Translations under genes and position numbers: made by a program | Assembly (NCBI GenBank): GCA_015143735.1 | Contig: VKHC01000272.1 | Span: 1-13,985, forward strand | Origin: Synura sp. LO234KE | Taxonomy: Eukaryota; Sar; Synurophyceae; Synurales; Mallomonadaceae | Length of the DNA: 13,985 bases | Direction of reading: 5' to 3' | The notes under the pieces: generated by a model | The model's database searches: none | The model's input: only the letters and a program-made list of their open reading frames with translations | What the model was told of the DNA's origin: nothing | In this document: one piece after another, positions 6,521 through 13,985 of the stretch | How positions within the stretch are numbered: the first letter of the stretch is position 1 | Layout: the number at the start of each line of letters is the position of its first letter

Positions 6521-7617
6521 CCTGCCTAGACCCCTCTATGCCACTTCATTCTTGCAAACATCCCAGTCCTCTCACGTTGACGAATAGCTGCCAGCTGTGG
6601 GACGCGTCGAGTACATTCACTCGGAGCTCTCCACCCGGTATCGGGACTTGCCATTTGGTTCACGGGGAGTGGTAAGGATAATGAGCGGTGCGGGGGTCTT
6701 TCACTGTGGTCTGTTATTTCTATACTTGCCTTCACTCACTTAAACTAACTATATGATTTCCGTAAAATAAGCTGTCAGTGGTGGGCGCCCCTCGTGGTTT
6801 AGATTGGGGAGCTGCGTCTACGGCTGTCCCCTACCGACCGGCAGCAATCTTGATCTATCGCACTCGGGGATATCAGCACCCTAGCACTCCTCATCCAATC
6901 CGGGGAGCTTGATGTCAGCAGCGTGGTCAGAGCTTGCTACCTCCTCAACACCGCCACATGTCACCCCAATGTTCCTGTGGCCTTCAGGTGGCCTGCCTCA
7001 TTGCTCTTCTCGGCGCCTCGCCCCCCAGCTTTTCTGCACGAGAATGGTTTTACTAATCCTCGCACCAGCGCTTCCAGTTCCGTCAAATGCTCACCAACTG
7101 GCTTATAGCCGATGTTCTCCCAGAGTCCACTCGGGCCGAAATTTAGGGCGCCATCCAATGTACGATGCGAGCTCACGTGGGCTACTCGCACCTGTTTACT
7201 GTTTTTGGAAATCTGAATATTTAATCTATGCCAGGCTTGGGATTTAGCTTTGTAGCCTCAACTCGGTGCCACAAACTAGGATCAGTGGTGCAAATACTAA
7301 TGGTACCATCGGCACGCCTCTTCAACGCAACCATCTCTCCTGGTCCGACCTTAGACAACATACTTACACCCTCGCCCTCATAAGGATGCTTAGTGATTGA
7401 TATGTTCGCGTGATTTTTTCTAAGCTAAGTATATCTTTTGGAAAAAAACTTGCACCCTTACCGCCTTCAGACCGTCCTGTCCAACTCGCACTTCTCCCAC
7501 TGTTGCTCTGTCCACCATTCACTGTGAGCCCTTTGCTCCCCTCCGCTCTTTACTAGTAGAGGAAGTCACGGCACAGCCTCTTCCAGCTACTGATATGCGG
7601 GGGAACTTTATCCGGAT
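6521..7617. other. Degraded region, nothing recognised
   Basis: Pyrimidine-rich on the plus strand with frequent stops. The longest frame (6909-7247) has an irregular Pro/Ser/Leu-rich peptide with no family match. A minus frame at 6961-7191 gives ENIGYKPVGEHLTELEALVR, which looks more protein-like but is isolated. Positions 7390-7450 are notably AT-richer than the surroundings and may be a spacer or small insertion. Confidence 0.4.
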
Positions 7618-8485
7618 ATGCATCCAATCTTTCTCGCACCCCGATGTTCTTGTTCCCTAGAAATCTCCTCCAGCTACTCCTGTCCAAGCGCAGACTTCCA
7701 CCCCTCTCCATATGGAGGACCTTCCGGACTAATCGATCCCGCTGCGACTATCTCCGCCTCCCCTGGCGGATCCAATGCCAGGACTTCCACCGGCGGCCTC
7801 CACCAGCCTTCTCCACATCTCGGGACAACCCCTGACCCTAGCGAACTTCCCCCCCTCATTGACTCCCCCGAACGCTGATCTCCCGTCCTCCTTCTTAGAG
7901 AACGGTTCTCCGTACCTGCGTCGTTTCATCCCGGAGCCCCTGGTCCTTCCGACGGACGAGACGCGCAGCGCACCTATCAGTATCTGGCCCTCACCATTGG
8001 CACAGAAATGGACCAGCCCGGAGTGGCACAAGCAACTCCTTTCCACTCAAACATGATCTCTGCCACATGGCCTTCAACCTCTGCAGAGTGAAGGCAGGTC
8101 CTTTCACTGCGATCTCAGTCATCATTTGCTCTCTTTCAATCATGGCCCGGACACGGTCCTTCCGTTTTGGAAGCGAGCAGAAGCGTAATGGAACTTCGCC
8201 TGGAATCGGGCATATTGCTACCCCGCTCACCGACTACGGCCGCACACCATCAACACAACTTATCTCGGGCCCCCGTCTCCCTTATATCCCCAGCCTGCTG
8301 GAGGTTTTTCAACGCTGTTCCATCCCCCGACTTCAGCGTGTCCTTTACTTCAGCGTGTCGATATACAAAGCAGTACTGAGACATGGTACCAGGTGGCCAA
8401 CCCCACCTTCCTTCTCAATTGCATGCTGAAAAACCAGTACGTTAACTTACTAGACGCCCGCTTCCACCAAATCCGTGCGCCTTAG
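7618..8485 (+). pseudogene. Ser/Pro-rich linker-like frames, possible end of a first ORF
   Basis: Frames at 7618-7878 and 7775-8056 are rich in Ser, Pro, Thr and Leu, the composition of a disordered linker. A different stretch ends at TAG 8483-8485 and reads TETWYQVANPTFLLNCMLKN then QYVNLLDARFHQIRA, which looks like genuine folded protein. No family is recognised. As it sits about 150 bases before the endonuclease, it may be the C-terminus of the first LINE ORF. The 12-mer CTTCAGCGTGTC occurs twice within 30 bases near 8331-8360. Confidence 0.35.
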
Positions 8486-8636
8486 TCCCATACTACTCTC
8501 CACTTCCGGAACGGTGTGCCACCCAAACAACCGGGCGGCATGCGGTTCTGAAGACCTCACCTGGTTTCTCCAGGCGGTACCGGACTAATTTCCAGTCTAC
8601 CCCCTCACTGCGCCCCCTCTCCCAGAAGAATTTAGA

Positions 8637-9344
8637 ATGGTGTACTTTGACGTCAACGACCTGGACGGGTTTACTCTCGCTGAACTATTTCTATTCATGG
8701 ATCTGGAAGCCATTTATTGTGTTGCTCATCGACGTGTGAGTCTCCACCGAGCGTGCCTCATTTCTACGGCAGAAAGCCCGCGAACAGCTTGGCCCGCACG
8801 CGGGATGCCTGGCCTCTACACTTAATCAGCCGGACAAAGGGGACCCTCTTCACTCGTCAAAGTGTGGCAATGCCATCGTTCTCAAGAATAAGTGGGGTTC
8901 ACAGCTAACGCATTACCAGTCTAATCCGTCCCAACTCAGTGTGACGGATGAAGCTCTTCTTAAAGGACAGGGGGGGCGTCTCCAGATCCTTGCAATGTTC
9001 TGGCCTTTTCTCCGCCTGAAGGCAATAGTGATTATGCCCGCACCACTATTCAACATTGGGCCCAAAGACATGTGTCCAAACCGGGTAATTACCCCATCTG
9101 CGGGGGATACTTCAACTCCATTTGGGATGCAGATGAGCATGGGGGTGGCGGTTACCGCTCCCCGATCCATGATTGGGCCTCCGGAGTTGGCTGGAAATCC
9201 CGACGAGACGATCTGCTGCACCTACCGAAATGCAATACTCACCCTTTAAAACAACTCAAAGGCGGTTCCAAAATTGATCACGTTTGCTATAATGGTCCCA
9301 TCATGCGGCTTCTCCATAACACCGTTGACCCCGATGGTCTCTGA
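8637..9344 (+). pseudogene. AP endonuclease domain of the LINE, inactivated
   Basis: This encodes a domain of the exonuclease-endonuclease-phosphatase fold, which nicks target DNA for insertion. Three frame segments follow one another. Segment one (from 8637) has FDVNDLDGFTLAELFLFMDL, the start motif with N-x-N/D-G. Segment two (about 8716-9040, with TGA at 8737) reads VLLIDV, then GDPLHSSKCGNAIVLKNKWG and GGRLQILAMFWPF. Segment three (9072-9344) has ICGGYFNSIWDADEHGGGGY, WASGVGW, then THPL and GSKIDHVCYNGP. The normal GDFN motif has Tyr instead of Asp (TAC at 9108-9110), and the SDH motif that should follow has decayed near 9345-9355. The nuclease could not be active. Evidence for the family is good from motif order. 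Confidence 0.8.
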
Positions 9345-9479
9345 ATTAGCTTCCCCATATACCCACCTGCAAACCATCCCGCGGCTAAATAAGAAATTTA
9401 GTGCTTCAAACGTCTTTGGATGCCCTTTGCTCCTTCGGCCCCCCAACTCTACAAATATAATTGGCAGCTTGCCTCCTCT

Positions 9480-9800
9480 TGGCATCCGCTCCCCAACAAG
9501 CCAGCATCTGTAGAGGGGTGGAACATCAGTTGGCTCATCTCACAAAGGATACCCTTGAGGCAGCACCAGAACGCAAAAAATAGAGGAAGAAGAACCGGTT
9601 CAAAAAACACTGGAGCCCGTCGTATGCGGCCCTTCAGGCTCAACTCCTTGCCGTGCTCAGCCTTCAACGTCGCCTCGGTGTTGTACCTCGTCCCCCACGA
9701 CCCCACAGCTGATTCTCGTCCCTAGACAGTTCTTTTGGCATTAACAAGGTTGCAGCAGAATTGGAACGGGTGGAGGCTTTACACTGTTTCCAGGGGGGGG
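9480..9800 (+). pseudogene. Linker between endonuclease and reverse transcriptase
   Basis: In the frame containing 9608-9610 the product reads KKNRFKKHWSPSYAALQAQL then LAVLSLQRRLG, preceded by HQLAHLTKDTLEAAPERKK with one TAG. A basic stretch with K-x-W, about 130 residues after the endonuclease, is a usual LINE feature. Stops and shifts break it; nine G in a row at 9793-9801 is a likely slippage site. The region 9800-9940 is too degraded to read. Confidence 0.55.
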
Positions 9801-9941
9801 GCGGCTGAAGTCTGGGGCACCGGACTCTCTCCCTCTGAATATGGCACTCCCAGAACACTTCAAATCTTCTCGCCCTTTAACTTCCGGCAATCTCAAACTT
9901 CAAACAGGTCCACGCTCGTTTACATGCGCAATACGTAAAGA

Positions 9942-11243
9942 GTGCTTCACCCGCATCTCAAGCTACTCCGCTCCCAGAGTGCAAATTCACCGATGATACA
10001 GACATGCAGCATTATGACTTTGAAGACCCACCCCTGTCGTCCAAGACGCCTCTGCGGACCTCCATCACTATCTCACAGATATGTTTCAGTGTCCTTCCGT
10101 GCTCAACCGACCCCTGCCCCTGCCCTGCACGACGGATCTGTGACTTGGGAATTCCGGCAGCACATGCCCTTTGAGGATTTTTGACATCACCACTTGGGGC
10201 TAAATATTCCAGTCACCGACTCGGCCGATCCCCAGCTGGCTCTATTTAACGCCCTCTCCGCCTTTCTCCTTCCCGTGCATCTATCAGCGGATTTATCTCC
10301 ACTTCTCCTAACTCCGTCCTCCTTCGAGAAATTTACCGCGTTAATGAAATCGAAGCAGAGAAGCTCCTCCGGAGGTCCCTCGGGAGCTCAATATAAGCGT
10401 CTTCAGCATTGAGAACCGGAGATGGTTGCGCAAACGTATGAGTGCCTGGCGACCATCTAGTAGAATTGGAAGATTCCTGCCTCGTGGAAATTGAAACGGC
10501 TGGATTCGATTCCAAAGAACGCGTCCAAGCAATTGCAAGATATCTGCCCCATTAAGCTCATGGAGGTGCTCCGAAAACTTTGGGCAACAGGGCTTCTTGT
10601 GAACGAAGTGACAGACTACCTCCAGCGTCACTCCGTCCTCTCCCTCTCGCAACATGGGTATCTCCCGCACCACGGGACAGACAAGGCGAATTTGCAGCTC
10701 CTAAATACACTTGAATCTGCCTGGGATGAGCGGAAGCCCCTATATAGCTGTTCCTGAGACACAAAAGCAAAGCCTCCGTTTCTGACTCCAAGCCACTAAT
10801 TGTTCTCCGCTGGCAGTGGCAAGAGCAACCGGTGGAAATTCCTCGGCGGCTTGTAGATCTAGATGCCAATTGCTCTACAATTGTCCATAAACCATATGCG
10901 CTGTCCAAATGGGATGTAAAGGGCCTGGAAGGTGTTCGTGACGTTCAACCCAGGGGGGGCGAGGCAATGGTAGGGGGACATCCATAGCCCCTTTACTTGG
11001 CTTGCTATTTTTGATGTCCTACTTACTGTCTTTGACTACCAACCCCCGTCGGATCACCAATTCATGCTCCGCCGCACCACCAACAATACCTACTCTGCCA
11101 GACCCGTCCGCTACACCGACGATCTCCAATCCTTTGCCTTGACCCTGCCGGGGCTCCAGGACAAAGCCAACTTGGTCTCCTTGTTCGCCATGGTTTTCGA
11201 ACTAACAATTGCGGTGACCACAAACTCTGAGCCATTGCGGTGA
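9942..11243 (+). pseudogene. Reverse transcriptase domain of the LINE, degraded
   Basis: One frame runs 9942-10757 with stops at 10182, 10410, 10458 and 10461. A shift follows to 10766-10987, and then it returns to the first frame from 10977 to TGA 11241. Motifs in order: KSKQRSSSGGPSGAQY, IPASWKLKRLDSIPKN, DICPIKLMEVLRKLW, LSLSQHGYLPHHGTDKANLQ, then SKPLIVLRWQW, RRLVDLDANCSTIV, GDIHSPFTWLAIFDVLL and finally RYTDDLQSF with YTDD at 11112-11123. These are the RT fingers and palm blocks, with YTDD at the active site (usually YADD in LINEs). The domain copies element RNA into DNA. The first catalytic-aspartate block falls on the stop and frame break near 10755. The copy is dead but the family assignment is strong. 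Confidence 0.9.
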
Positions 11244-11490
11244 CGACAAATTGCGGCGACTCCCGTCCTCCGGAAGACCCGGAGAAACCTGGTAAATTCA
11301 ATCCGCTGGATGGTATTTCTTGGACACTCTCTAGAGCCTTGGGCTCGAATACCCCATACGCCCCGGCGAATCCACAACCCTGAAGAATATGAAGCAGAAA
11401 ATGCTGGTTACTATCCGAGCCCTCCCCCTCAAAAAGGCCACGCGCCTCGCTACATTGACCTCGTAATGGCAAAGTGTCTATAAATGCTCG
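11244..11490. other. Degraded RT thumb region
   Basis: Frames change too often here for a single reading. It should contain the RT thumb, and no intact motif was seen. GCGGTGAC(C/G)ACAAA occurs twice within 11211-11250, a small tandem duplication that may have caused a shift. Confidence 0.4.
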
Positions 11491-11492
11491 GG

Positions 11493-12221
11493 GCGTTTAC
11501 GTTGGGATTCTGTCTTCCTGGCCTTGTCGCGAGTGCGAAGAAAGAAATTGACTCTATTTTCGCGGCGGAGATACATCGTCGGTCCAAAAACCTTCGCACT
11601 ACCCAATCGAAGAACCTCTGTATCAACCTGTACGGGAAGGCTGTTTAGGATATCATCGATTTTCCTCAATGGTACAGCAGCGCAAGCGAGACTGTGTGAC
11701 TCGGCTCCTTGCGGACGGGGACGAGTGGACTCAGCTTGCGGTTCAAGGCCGCTGTACTCGGGGACGTCATAGCCCCTTCCAGTCCCCGATACATGCGCTT
11801 ACACGACAGAGTGTTCGTCCGGGCAACTGGGTGTCTGTCCAGCTTTCTTTCGTATGGTTTCTAACGCAACGCCTGGCCAACCAAATCATTATGGCGAAAA
11901 GCCTGTCCCACGCCAGCACAGCTATATGACTCCCTTGTCGGTGCCCTCTCGCACAGCCTTCGCTGTACCAAGGCTCAGCACGAATATCTTCGGGCTCGTC
12001 CCCTCCTCTCCTACGAATATCTGGTTGCGTGGGGTGGCGACTCTTGGAGGTGGCAACCCCAGACCTTCCGTCGGACCTTCAGGCAGAGGTTCGGCTCTTT
12101 AACCTTCCGCTCGATGAAGCATGGCACATCACCAACTCCGTACAGCTCTTGTCAAATAGATACTGAATATTATGACCGTTTCCACCTACAGCACTCCCAG
12201 ACCGCGGGAGTGGGGAGGTAA
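11493..12221 (+). pseudogene. Post-RT region of the LINE, one frame with three stops
   Basis: A single frame can be followed for about 243 codons with stops only at TAG 11646, TGA 11697 and TAA 11862 before TAA 12219. Readable stretches include LVASAKKEIDSIFAAEIHRR, then TQSKNLCINLYGKAV, LRFKAAVLGDVIAPSSPRYM and YEYLVAWGGDSWRWQPQTFR. This is the RT connection region that precedes the C-terminal knuckle in LINEs. No catalytic motif is expected. The low number of frameshifts compared with the flanks shows it decayed mainly by point mutation. Confidence 0.65.
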
Positions 12222-12411
12222 TCAAACAACGTAGGGTTCAGTACCGCTAGATGACGTCCGCCCCCTCCCCAGCTCTACCATGGCCCGACAGCCATGACTC
12301 TTGGTTTCCGATGCCGTTTGGGCTTGAGCCACTACAGCGCATTTCTCTCATCACCCTGGTTGCCTCCACTGGCTCCCGTACCGCACTGACCTGCCTCCAC
12401 CCTCTCCAACA

Positions 12412-12900
12412 TTGCCATTTTTCCAGAAGCAGTGGAGGTGCTTCGGGTCTTCCCTTTTTGTCCCTGGGCCACATTCGCAAACTCTCTGCGGCGGGCCCCC
12501 GTTGTCTCTCAGAGGCTGCTCTCCAGATCCGATCCATATCGGCAGAAAGACAGTTTACGTCCAACTTCTCTGCCACACCGGCTTCGCCCCCCTGCACTCT
12601 GTCTTGGGCGCGGGCACTTTTCGCACCAATGACCACGTCACCTGGACACCATTCCTTTACCAAGGGCTGATTTTCTCCAAGGACACCCACCCCACTGTCA
12701 AGGTTCTGCTTCTGGCCGGCCTCCTGCGGGATCTATGGGAGACTGATCCTGAAGTCGATATCCGCAATTTGGAAATATATCTTCCTGATCAGTCTCTCGT
12801 CAAATTCTTCCGGTCCCCAAGTGACTCCTTTACAAACAAAGTTGCGGAGTGCCTATATACAAAGTCGCCCATCTGCATTTCATCCCGTCCTGACGAGTTT
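12412..12900 (+). pseudogene. Post-RT region, second part
   Basis: The best-preserved stretch is in the frame of 12412, from about 12550 to 12850: GRKTVYVQLLCHTGFAPLHS, then FRTNDHVTWTPFLYQGLIF and KVLLLAGLLRDLWETDPEVD. Before 12540 another frame (FPEAVEVLRVFPFCPW) appears better, so a shift lies near 12,540. No known domain is identified. It lies between the RT and the CCHC knuckle and is assigned to the LINE by position. Confidence 0.5.
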
Positions 12901-13567
12901 ACTTGGCTTCCACGCCCTCTACGCTTTACTAGCTCTTGCTCTCTGGGCAGGAGCTGGCCATGGCGTTCGCCTCTGCCTGCGCGACATCGGGCCTCTCTCG
13001 GGCCGAATTTCGCTCCACCATCTATGGGTCACAGTTCCGGGACTTCTTTCTCTCTTGGAGTGTTTTCCCCCGAATTTCTTCCTCGATCGCTGGGTCTAGT
13101 CGGTGCTCCTCGTTCCTCTCAAAGCGCACATTCTAAACACCAAGAGGGCCGAAGCTGAACTTGCTCGCAACCAAGACCGCGCCTTTCGTCTCCTCCTCGT
13201 TTGCAGAACGTAACACTTTGTTTTGCCGTGAAGGTTCTGAACTTATCGGGCCAGTCACCATGCCCGCGGCCACTATGAGCGACTTCTCCACGAGCGTTAC
13301 TGGACGGTGAGCCATAGTATCTGCAAAGGTGCCACAATAGACGAGGGACGCAAGTCCCCTCTCACCTGTCAGCTCTGCGCATCGGACTCCACTGCGGCCG
13401 ACGACACGTATGACCACCTCTTCGGCTTCTGCCAGCACGCCCTCCTCTGTCAAGGGCGCGCAGAGTCAGATATACTACTGCTCACCACCCCATTACCGAC
13501 TGATCTCGACCGTCGCCTCTTCTCCGTCTGGTTCGTGAGCGAGGAAGACAGCCCCGTCTCTACATAG
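12821..13567 (+). pseudogene. LINE C-terminal region with CCHC zinc knuckle
   Basis: One frame covers the region with stops at 13097 and 13211 and more near 13,226-13,235. It becomes clean from about 13238 to TAG 13565. The knuckle is CQLC (Cys at 13367 and 13376), His at 13415 and Cys at 13430, giving C-x2-C-x12-H-x4-C with DHLFGFC. This is the zf-RVT-like finger found after the RT in many LINEs and thought to bind RNA or target DNA. The four ligand residues are intact. YERLLHERYWTV upstream is also in frame. Confidence 0.7.
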
Positions 13568-13985
13568 GGAACTGGAAATCTACTCAGAGGTCATCCAATT
13601 CAACTAGGTGGTTTACCCTGCTGACCCAGTGCAAGTTGAGAGCATAAGTCTCCTCGCTCTGAGCAAGCACTTGGTCAACAGGACTGACTCCATTTAGGCT
13701 GCTCGATCACAGGCGGCCTACAATAGCATCCTTTCCACGACCCCGGAAGCGTACCCCCGCACACTTTGAGCCCTGCAGCGCCGGTGTTTCAATCCCCGAC
13801 CTCATGCCGCGTCCGCCCCTCCGGCCTTCTATGCAGTCCGCCTCGGTCACTACCCAGGGATTTACACCTCCTAGCCGAAAGCGTGGCCTCAAAACGTCGG
13901 CATCCATGCTGATGTCAAGCGGTTCTCTTTGCGGACAAAAGCCGAGGCCTGCATGGCCGAGTCAAAGGGACCCCACGGAGCACAT
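13563..13985 (+). pseudogene. RNase H1-type hybrid-binding domain (partial, runs off the edge)
   Basis: One frame is read to the window end with stops at TAG 13605, TAG 13695, TGA 13767 and TAG 13872. From 13824 it reads AFYAVRLGHYPGIYTS, a stop, then PKAWPQNVGIHADVKRFSLR and TKAEACMAES. This is the small N-terminal domain of eukaryotic RNase H1 (RHNHBD, Pfam Cauli_VI), which grips RNA-DNA hybrids. The hallmark is FYAVR-G-x-PGIY, followed by a lysine/arginine patch and F-x-T-x-x-EA. The stop at 13872 stands where the family usually has Trp. A catalytic RNase H domain would be expected just downstream, outside the window. It joins directly to the knuckle region, so it is likely part of the same LINE. 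Confidence 0.75.

Larger units (their letters stand above)
4544..13985 (+). mobile_element. Decayed APE-type non-LTR retrotransposon (LINE), 3' end beyond the window
   Basis: A plus-strand series of degraded coding segments follows the LINE order: zinc finger, AP endonuclease, reverse transcriptase, C-terminal CCHC knuckle and an RNase H1-type hybrid-binding domain. LINEs copy themselves by nicking the target with the endonuclease and reverse-transcribing their RNA in place. The order endonuclease-RT-RNase H is that of the I superfamily and relatives; assignment to a clade needs a tree. This copy has many stops and frameshifts and cannot make a full protein. The 4 kb between zinc finger and endonuclease is long for one element, so either a first ORF lies there or two elements are joined. 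The left edge is uncertain by tens of bases. Confidence 0.8.

Noticed and set aside
9942-12221. Alternative genetic code reading stops as amino acids
   Set aside because: TAA, TAG and TGA all interrupt the frames, frameshifts also occur, and the TIR gene reads without any internal stop after splicing. Decay is the simpler explanation.
12247-12690. 147-codon minus-strand ORF
   Set aside because: Antisense to a region where the plus-strand frames fit the LINE; the peptide has no recognisable domain.
13824-13985. Integrated caulimovirus sequence
   Set aside because: The Cauli_VI name refers to a shared fold; here the domain follows LINE endonuclease, RT and CCHC segments on the same strand, and no movement, capsid or protease sequence was seen.

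Overview
This is eukaryotic DNA. It holds a TIR/SAM-domain gene on the minus strand broken by several short GT-AG introns, a small element bounded by a perfect 19-bp inverted repeat, and a long decayed non-LTR retrotransposon (LINE) on the plus strand. The species cannot be named. The TIR domain resembles forms I associate with algae and other protists (stramenopile or haptophyte style); this is a recollection of family style, not a search result.

Layout. Positions 1-814 are AT-rich, without a recognised gene, and hold a direct repeat of about 110 bp in two copies. Positions 815-2419 (minus) encode an N-terminal TIR domain, a SAM-like domain, a proline/alanine-rich linker built from tiny exons, and the start of a possible ankyrin-like repeat; the 3' end was not found. 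Positions 2420-3457 are apparently non-coding with a small CTAC microsatellite. Positions 3458-4422 hold a 16-bp palindrome, a cluster of TAAAGT hexamers, and an 841-bp inverted-repeat element whose ORF has a basic PKRKR motif and a CxxC.

Near 4,515 the DNA changes abruptly from AT-rich to GC-rich. From about 4,544 to the right edge I read one or more degraded plus-strand retroelement segments. The order is zinc-finger remnant, unassigned middle region, AP-type endonuclease, reverse transcriptase with YTDD, post-RT region, C-terminal CCHC knuckle, and the N-terminal hybrid-binding domain of an RNase H1-like module. The catalytic RNase H part, if present, lies beyond the window. Recurrent stops of all three kinds, frameshifts and a lost catalytic residue in the endonuclease show that this copy is dead.

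No CRISPR array, tRNA, rRNA or bacterial-type operon was seen. The most noteworthy points are the TIR-first TIR-SAM architecture with a retained candidate NADase glutamate, the duplicated exon-intron unit that lengthens its linker in frame-neutral steps, the inverted-repeat element, and the RNase H1-type hybrid-binding domain at the end of the LINE.
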